Shown here piece by piece: positions 28,097 through 32,538 of a stretch of 32,538 nucleotides of DNA (its first letter is position 1; every line of letters begins with the position of its first letter). The position numbers and the translations under genes are program-made. Below the pieces are notes generated by a model. The model was given only the letters and a program-made list of their open reading frames with translations, was not told the origin of the DNA and searched no databases. Origin of the DNA: Oscillospiraceae bacterium (GTDB lineage Bacteria; Bacillota; Clostridia; Oscillospirales; Acutalibacteraceae); assembly GCA_029007475.1 (NCBI GenBank), contig JAQXHW010000108.1:1-32538 (forward strand), read 5' to 3'.

Positions 28097-28867
28097 ATGG
28101 GATTTACCAACATTTTCGATGCTCACGCCCACTACGACGATGAAAAGTTTTCCGAGGACAGAGAAACACTTTTAAGCGAGCTTCCCTCAAAGGGCGTCGT
28201 GGGCGTGGTAAATGCAGCCGTTGATATCGTTTCCGCTGAAACCGCCCTGTCCTATGGGGAAAGGTATCCGTTTATGTATGCCGCAGTGGGAGTTCACCCC
28301 GAAAACCTTGAGGGCTTACAGGAGGATTATCTTGATAGGCTGGCGAAACTTTATGAGCGCGAAAAGGCGGTTGCCATAGGCGAGATAGGTCTTGACTATT
28401 ACTGGGATATCGAAAGAGAGCCTCAGCAGAGAGTTTTCGGAGAACAGCTTTCCTTAGTGAACGACCTGAACGCACCCGTGGTGATTCACGACCGAGACGC
28501 CCACGGAGATACTCTGGCGTTTCTCAAAAAATACAGACCGAAAAAAGCGCTTCTCCATTGTTTTTCAGGCTCGGCAGAGCTTATGCGGGAGCTTATGCGT
28601 CTTGACTGTTACATCTCCCTGGGAGGTACCGTAACCTTCAAAAACGCAAGACACTCGGTAGAGGTTGCAAGGGAAGTACCGATAGATAAATTACTTCTCG
28701 AAACCGACGCGCCCTACCTTACTCCGGTACCCTTTAGGGGCAAGAGAAACGACAGCTCTCTCATTCTCTATACCGCAACTAAAATTGCGCAGATAAGAGG
28801 AATGTCAGTTCAGGAGGTTCTCGACAAAACCGCCGAGAACGCAAAATACTTTTACGGTATAAAATAA
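28097..28867 (+). CDS. tatD: TatD-family hydrolase
   Basis: DAHAHYDDEKF, GEIGLDYYWD, VVIHDRDAHGDTL, HCFSGSAELM, LLETDAPYLTPVPFRGKRND. Confidence 0.94.
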   Translation: MGFTNIFDAHAHYDDEKFSEDRETLLSELPSKGVVGVVNAAVDIVSAETALSYGERYPFMYAAVGVHPENLEGLQEDYLDRLAKLYEREKAVAIGEIGLDYYWDIEREPQQRVFGEQLSLVNDLNAPVVIHDRDAHGDTLAFLKKYRPKKALLHCFSGSAELMRELMRLDCYISLGGTVTFKNARHSVEVAREVPIDKLLLETDAPYLTPVPFRGKRNDSSLILYTATKIAQIRGMSVQEVLDKTAENAKYFYGIK

Positions 28868-28871
28868 GAAA

Positions 28872-28914
28872 ACGCAGGTGTGATTTTTTCAAAATCGCAC
28901 CTGCGTAGTTTTTT
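28872..28914. terminator. Terminator between convergent tatD and murF
   Basis: ACGCAGGTGTGATTTT-TTC-AAAATCGCACCTGCGT followed by AGTTTTTT; long stem. Confidence 0.85.
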
Positions 28915-28942
28915 GCTGTTTTGTATGAGATAAATAATATTA

Positions 28943-30301
28943 CTACATTTCCTTGAGATAGGCGACGATATCCTCAAATCTCATGGAGTGGCTGGCTTTT
29001 ACCAAAACAGTATCGCCGATAGTCAGCATATCGTAGAATTCAAGCTTGGCTTCCTCAACGGTCTTAAACCATTCCGCGTCAATATGAGGTCTTGCCTCCT
29101 TGTAGATTTCAAGGGCAAGGTCGCCGATACAGATAATAAGATCCAGTTTCTTTTCTGCGGCGAATTTGCCAATATCTGCATGAAGCTCAAGCTCTTTTTC
29201 GCCTAACTCCTTCATATCGCCTACAATGGCGACTCTCCTGCCTTCAAAGCCTGCGAGAGTATCCATAGAAGCTCTCATGGAAACAGGGTTTGCGTTGTAG
29301 CAGTCGTCAATAATTGTGAGCTTGTCGGTCTTAATAACGTTTGCACGGCTGCCTACTGTCTTGTAGTTTGCAATTCCTCTTGCGATTTCCTCGTCGGTAA
29401 GTCCGAACTGCTTTCCTACGGCTGCGGCGGCAAGGGCGTTTGTTACCATGTGCTTGCCTAAAGCGTAAACTGTGGCTCTAAACTCGCCTTCTGAGCAGCA
29501 TACGGTGAAAGAGGTTTCGTCTACGTTGTTGCTTACGATATCCTTAGCGGTAAAGTCACAGCCCTCTGAAAGTCCGAAGAATACAGGCTTTTTGCCATGT
29601 ACTTCCTTTATTTCTCTGAGCTTTTCGTCGTCGCCTGAGAGAACGGCTGTGCCACCCTCGTTCATGTAGTTGAACATCTCGGTTTTTGCGCGTTTAACTC
29701 CGTCTAAGTCGATGAGCTTCTCAAGGTGACAGGAGCCTATATTTGTAATAACGCACACGTCGGGACGCGACATGGAAGCCAGCACCGACATCTCGCCGAA
29801 ATCGGAAATGCCCATTTCAACAACAGCGGCTTCGTGGCTGTCCTCAAGGGTAAAGAGGGTAATGGGCACACCCAAGTCGTTGTTGAAGTTACCCTCTGTT
29901 TTCATGGTGGAAAACCTCTCTGAAAGCACAGAGGAAATCATTTCCTTAGTGGTGGTTTTTCCCACGGAGCCTGAGATTCCGACAAAGGGAATGGTAAACT
30001 TTCTCCTGTATGCGGCGGCGATTTTGATAAGAGCCGCCTTCGTGTCCTCTACTAAGATATGAGATGAATTATCCTTGGGAGTTTTCTCACAGATTGAGCA
30101 GAGCGCACCCATTTCCATGCACTGAGAAATGAAGTTGTGACCGTCTACTCGCTCACCCTCTATGGCGGCGAATACGCAGTCCTTTTTTATCTTTCTGCTG
30201 TCGGTGGTAATGTGGGTAACCTCTTTATCCAAAATCTCGTTTTCCCCGAAGAATTTACCCGAGCAGGCAGTCAGTATTTCGTTTACGGTAAAGCTTTTCA
30301 T
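28943..30301 (-). CDS. murF: UDP-N-acetylmuramoyl-tripeptide--D-alanyl-D-alanine ligase
   Basis: GISGSVGKTTTKEMI, EGNFNNDLGVPITLF, VVEMGISDFGEMSVLASMSRPDVCVITNIGSCHLE, DDCYNANPVSM. Confidence 0.96.
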   Translation of the reverse strand: MKSFTVNEILTACSGKFFGENEILDKEVTHITTDSRKIKKDCVFAAIEGERVDGHNFISQCMEMGALCSICEKTPKDNSSHILVEDTKAALIKIAAAYRRKFTIPFVGISGSVGKTTTKEMISSVLSERFSTMKTEGNFNNDLGVPITLFTLEDSHEAAVVEMGISDFGEMSVLASMSRPDVCVITNIGSCHLEKLIDLDGVKRAKTEMFNYMNEGGTAVLSGDDEKLREIKEVHGKKPVFFGLSEGCDFTAKDIVSNNVDETSFTVCCSEGEFRATVYALGKHMVTNALAAAAVGKQFGLTDEEIARGIANYKTVGSRANVIKTDKLTIIDDCYNANPVSMRASMDTLAGFEGRRVAIVGDMKELGEKELELHADIGKFAAEKKLDLIICIGDLALEIYKEARPHIDAEWFKTVEEAKLEFYDMLTIGDTVLVKASHSMRFEDIVAYLKEM

Positions 30302-30323
30302 AAAATCACCTCAAGGCTGATTT

Positions 30324-31385
30324 TTATCTTACGGTTAATGCGTACTTTTTAAGGGAAAGCTCTACGATTAAATCGCAGAGGTCGGGGTAGTCGATGCCTA
30401 CTGCCTTTGCTTCCTGAGGGAGCAGACTGAGGGGCGTCATACCGGGGAGGTTGTTTGCTTCAATGCAGTAGAATTTCTTATCCTCGGTTAAGATAAAGTC
30501 AATTCTTGAGTATGCCTCAAGACCTAAAGCGGCAAAGGCTTTCTCTGCTTCAAGCTGGATGGCTTTCGTAGTCTCCTCGTCAATAACAGCAGGGCAGATA
30601 TCCTCAGCGGCGCCGCTCTGATACTTGTTCTTGTAGTCGTAAAAGCCCTCTTTCGGGATAATCTCGATAATGGGCAGAGCTTTTCCGTCAAGAAGTCCTA
30701 CGGAGAGCTCACGTCCCTTAATGTATTCCTCAACAATGACTTCCTCGTCATATTTGAAAGCAAATCTGAGAGCCTCGTCATAGTCTTTTTTGCTCTCTAC
30801 AATGGAAACACCTACGCTTGAGCCGCCGGAGCAAGGCTTGACAACGCAGGGGAAGTTTTCCCATTCTGCACAGCGCCCGCTGTTAAAATCGGCTCGGTCG
30901 TAAAGCTTGCCCATGGGAGTGGAAACTCCGCTCTGCAGGAAAATTGACTTGGCAAAGCCCTTGTGCATGGCTACTGCGCTTGCAAGATAGCCTGCGCCTG
31001 TGTACCTGATTCCCATAAGGTCGAAGGCTGCCTGGAGCTGGCCGTTTTCGCCCTCGCCTCCGTGAAGCGCAAAAAAGGTGATATCGGCAGCCGCGCAGAT
31101 ATCCAAAACGTGCTCGCCGATAAAGCGGTTCGATTTATCGCGCCTTTGAGCCTTAATAGCTTCGATGTCGGGAACATCGGTGGAAATTGATGTGTCGGGT
31201 GTAAATTCGTAGCCCTCGTCATAGAGAGCGTCAATATCGCAGATATCCTCCTCATAGCCCATGAATACGTCAATGAGAACAACCTTGTGTCCCTTTGAGC
31301 GCAGAGCCTGAGAAATCTTTTTGCCGGAGGAAATGGCAACATCTCTCTCGGTCGAGAGTCCTCCTGATAAAACCGCAATTTTCAT
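30324..31385 (-). CDS. ddl: D-alanine--D-alanine ligase
   Basis: LSGGLSTERDVAISSG, FFALHGGEGENGQLQ, KPCSGGSSVGVS, FYDYKNKYQSGAAEDICPA omega loop, CIEANNLPGMTPLSLLPQ. Confidence 0.95.
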   Translation of the reverse strand: MKIAVLSGGLSTERDVAISSGKKISQALRSKGHKVVLIDVFMGYEEDICDIDALYDEGYEFTPDTSISTDVPDIEAIKAQRRDKSNRFIGEHVLDICAAADITFFALHGGEGENGQLQAAFDLMGIRYTGAGYLASAVAMHKGFAKSIFLQSGVSTPMGKLYDRADFNSGRCAEWENFPCVVKPCSGGSSVGVSIVESKKDYDEALRFAFKYDEEVIVEEYIKGRELSVGLLDGKALPIIEIIPKEGFYDYKNKYQSGAAEDICPAVIDEETTKAIQLEAEKAFAALGLEAYSRIDFILTEDKKFYCIEANNLPGMTPLSLLPQEAKAVGIDYPDLCDLIVELSLKKYALTVR

Positions 31386-31459
31386 ATACAAACCTCCAAG
31401 TAGGGCGGATTCTTAAGGATTAACCTTTGTAAAAAGACTTAGGAAAGGAGTCGCCTCGG

Positions 31460-31876
31460 TTATTCACCGATTATCTTTATCAGTACGTGCTTATTTCTTT
31501 TGCCGTCAAGCTCGTAGTAGAAAATCTGTTCCCATGTGCCGAAGTCAAGCCTGCCCTCGGTAATGGCACAGACAACCTCTCGCCCCATAATTGTTCTTTT
31601 CAGGTGAGCGTCGGCATTGTCCTCAAAGCCGTTGTGGTCATACTGAGAATAGGGCTTTTCGGGAGCGAGCTTTTCGAGCCATTTCTCATAGTCGCGGTGA
31701 AGCCCGCTTTCGTCGTCATTAATGAAAACGGAGGCTGTGATGTTCATAGCGTTTACCAGAACAAGTCCTTCCCTTACGCCGCTCTCGTCGATAGCCTTTT
31801 GCACGTCGCGGGTAATATTGACTAAGCCGCGGCGGGAGGGCAGATTAAACCAAAGCTCTTTTCTAAAACTTTTCAT
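31460..31876 (-). CDS. yjbQ: YjbQ/UPF0047-family protein
   Basis: [78 protein letters not shown]. Confidence 0.93.
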   Translation of the reverse strand: MKSFRKELWFNLPSRRGLVNITRDVQKAIDESGVREGLVLVNAMNITASVFINDDESGLHRDYEKWLEKLAPEKPYSQYDHNGFEDNADAHLKRTIMGREVVCAITEGRLDFGTWEQIFYYELDGKRNKHVLIKIIGE

Positions 31877-31889
31877 ATTAAAACCTCAG

Positions 31890-32231
31890 TTAAAACATAT
31901 AGCCGTTATGACCCCAGTTTTCGGTTTCCTCATATTTTACGTATATTCTGTCACCGGGAATCGAAAGAATGTCCTCTACACAGCTGCAGAGAGCCTCGGT
32001 GAGCTTTTCATAGGAAGCTCTGGGGGCGCTGTGGAGAATGCTTACATCAATAAAAGCCGAGGGCTTTTTGTTGTCGCCTGAAAACCAAAGACGGCAGTTG
32101 TCCTCGAAATTTAACATAAGGTAAGCCTCGGGCTTGCCGATAAGACCCATAGCCTTGCCGAAAGCGGCTTTAAGCTGAGCTTCTTTTTCGGCTGTAATCT
32201 CGATAGAAACTTTTGTATTGATAAAAGGCAT
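31890..32231 (-). CDS. MIF/phenylpyruvate tautomerase superfamily protein
   Basis: MPFINTKVSIEITAEKE with N-terminal Pro, YLMLNFEDNCRLWFSGDNKKPSAFIDVSILHSAP, MIF-like length of 113 aa. Confidence 0.88.
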   Translation of the reverse strand: MPFINTKVSIEITAEKEAQLKAAFGKAMGLIGKPEAYLMLNFEDNCRLWFSGDNKKPSAFIDVSILHSAPRASYEKLTEALCSCVEDILSIPGDRIYVKYEETENWGHNGYMF

Positions 32232-32261
32232 ACATATTCCTCCATTATACATATTTAGAAT

Positions 32262-32290
32262 ATTATATCATTATGTACTCCGGTTTGCAA
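32262..32290 (-). promoter_or_regulatory. Predicted promoter of the MIF-yjbQ(-ddl-murF) unit
   Basis: On the minus strand TTGCAA - 17 bp - TATAAT. Confidence 0.6.
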
Positions 32291-32402
32291 GAAAAAGGGG
32301 GATAATATTAAGGCAAGCATGGAAATTAACCGATAAAACCCTGACACAAATTGCTAACTGAACGGTTTATCGGGGCTTGAAAATAAAAATTGGAATAAAC
32401 CC

Positions 32403-32431
32403 TTGACAAACTGCATAAGATATGGTAAAAT
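32403..32431 (+). promoter_or_regulatory. Promoter of tRNA-fMet
   Basis: TTGACA - 17 bp - TAAAAT, 29 bp upstream of the tRNA. Confidence 0.75.
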
Positions 32432-32460
32432 AAAGTTCCGCTCAAGAGAGTAGGATATAT

Positions 32461-32538
32461 CGCGGAGTAGAGCAGCCTGGTTAGCTCGTCGGGCTCATAA
32501 CCCGGAGGTCGTTGGTTCAAATCCTTCCTCCGCAACCA
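32461..32538 (+). tRNA. Initiator tRNA-fMet (CAU), CCA encoded
   Basis: C1-A72 mismatch, anticodon stem GGG/CCC with CTCATAA loop, TTCAAAT T-loop, ends ACCA. T-stem is irregular (see findings). Confidence 0.93.

Noticed and set aside
30971-31378. 135-aa minus-strand ORF
   Set aside because: Alternative frame of ddl, whose frame has clear family motifs.
30324-31385. Vancomycin-resistance D-Ala-D-Lac ligase
   Set aside because: Omega loop FYDYKNKYQSG fits ordinary D-Ala-D-Ala ligases (KY motif); no vanH/vanX neighbours in the window.
32330-32373. Inverted repeat CCGATAAAACC...GGTTTATCGG upstream of the tRNA
   Set aside because: Imperfect, long loop, no U-tract in either direction; no functional assignment supportable.
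32326-32535. 69-aa minus-strand ORF (MRRKDLNQRPPGYEPDELTRLLYSA...)
   Set aside because: It is a translation of the antisense strand of the tRNA-fMet gene, a well-known spurious ORF type.
1-32538. CRISPR arrays, transposons, phage or toxin-antitoxin loci
   Set aside because: No regular repeat-spacer pattern, transposase/integrase motifs or TA-like small gene pairs seen.

Overview
The window looks like a Clostridia (Oscillospirales/Ruminococcaceae-like) chromosome segment; the taxonomy is inferred from gene content and style only. From left to right it contains: the 3' end of an rnf operon (rnfE partial, rnfA, rnfB) with a terminator; a Gld-like ABC export cluster (ATPase, permease, GldG-like, DUF4340-like); the rimP-nusA-ylxR-ylxQ-infB-rbfA-nrnA-truB operon; an OmpR-type two-component system with an orphan membrane-anchored third gene; a FemAB/FemX-type aminoacyltransferase; a DUF6062-like gene divergent from an OGG1-type glycosylase; a MurT/GatD-like pair; class II fructose-bisphosphate aldolase; a T-box leader upstream of an HTH-cupin-acyl-CoA synthetase fusion; metG; tatD; murF and ddl; yjbQ; a MIF/tautomerase homologue; and an initiator tRNA. 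Strongest leads: (1) the MurT/GatD-like pair appears to have lost the glutaminase catalytic residues in both partners, suggesting a repurposed ligase complex; (2) a T-box riboswitch, probably reading a Leu UUG specifier, controls an acyl-CoA synthetase rather than an aminoacyl-tRNA synthetase or amino acid biosynthesis gene; (3) TGATACA boxes with 11-bp spacing lie upstream of both the two-component system and the femX-like gene, defining a candidate cell-wall regulon; (4) a perfect 10-bp hairpin sequesters the femX-like ribosome-binding site. No searches were run. Comparisons with family motifs are from memory.
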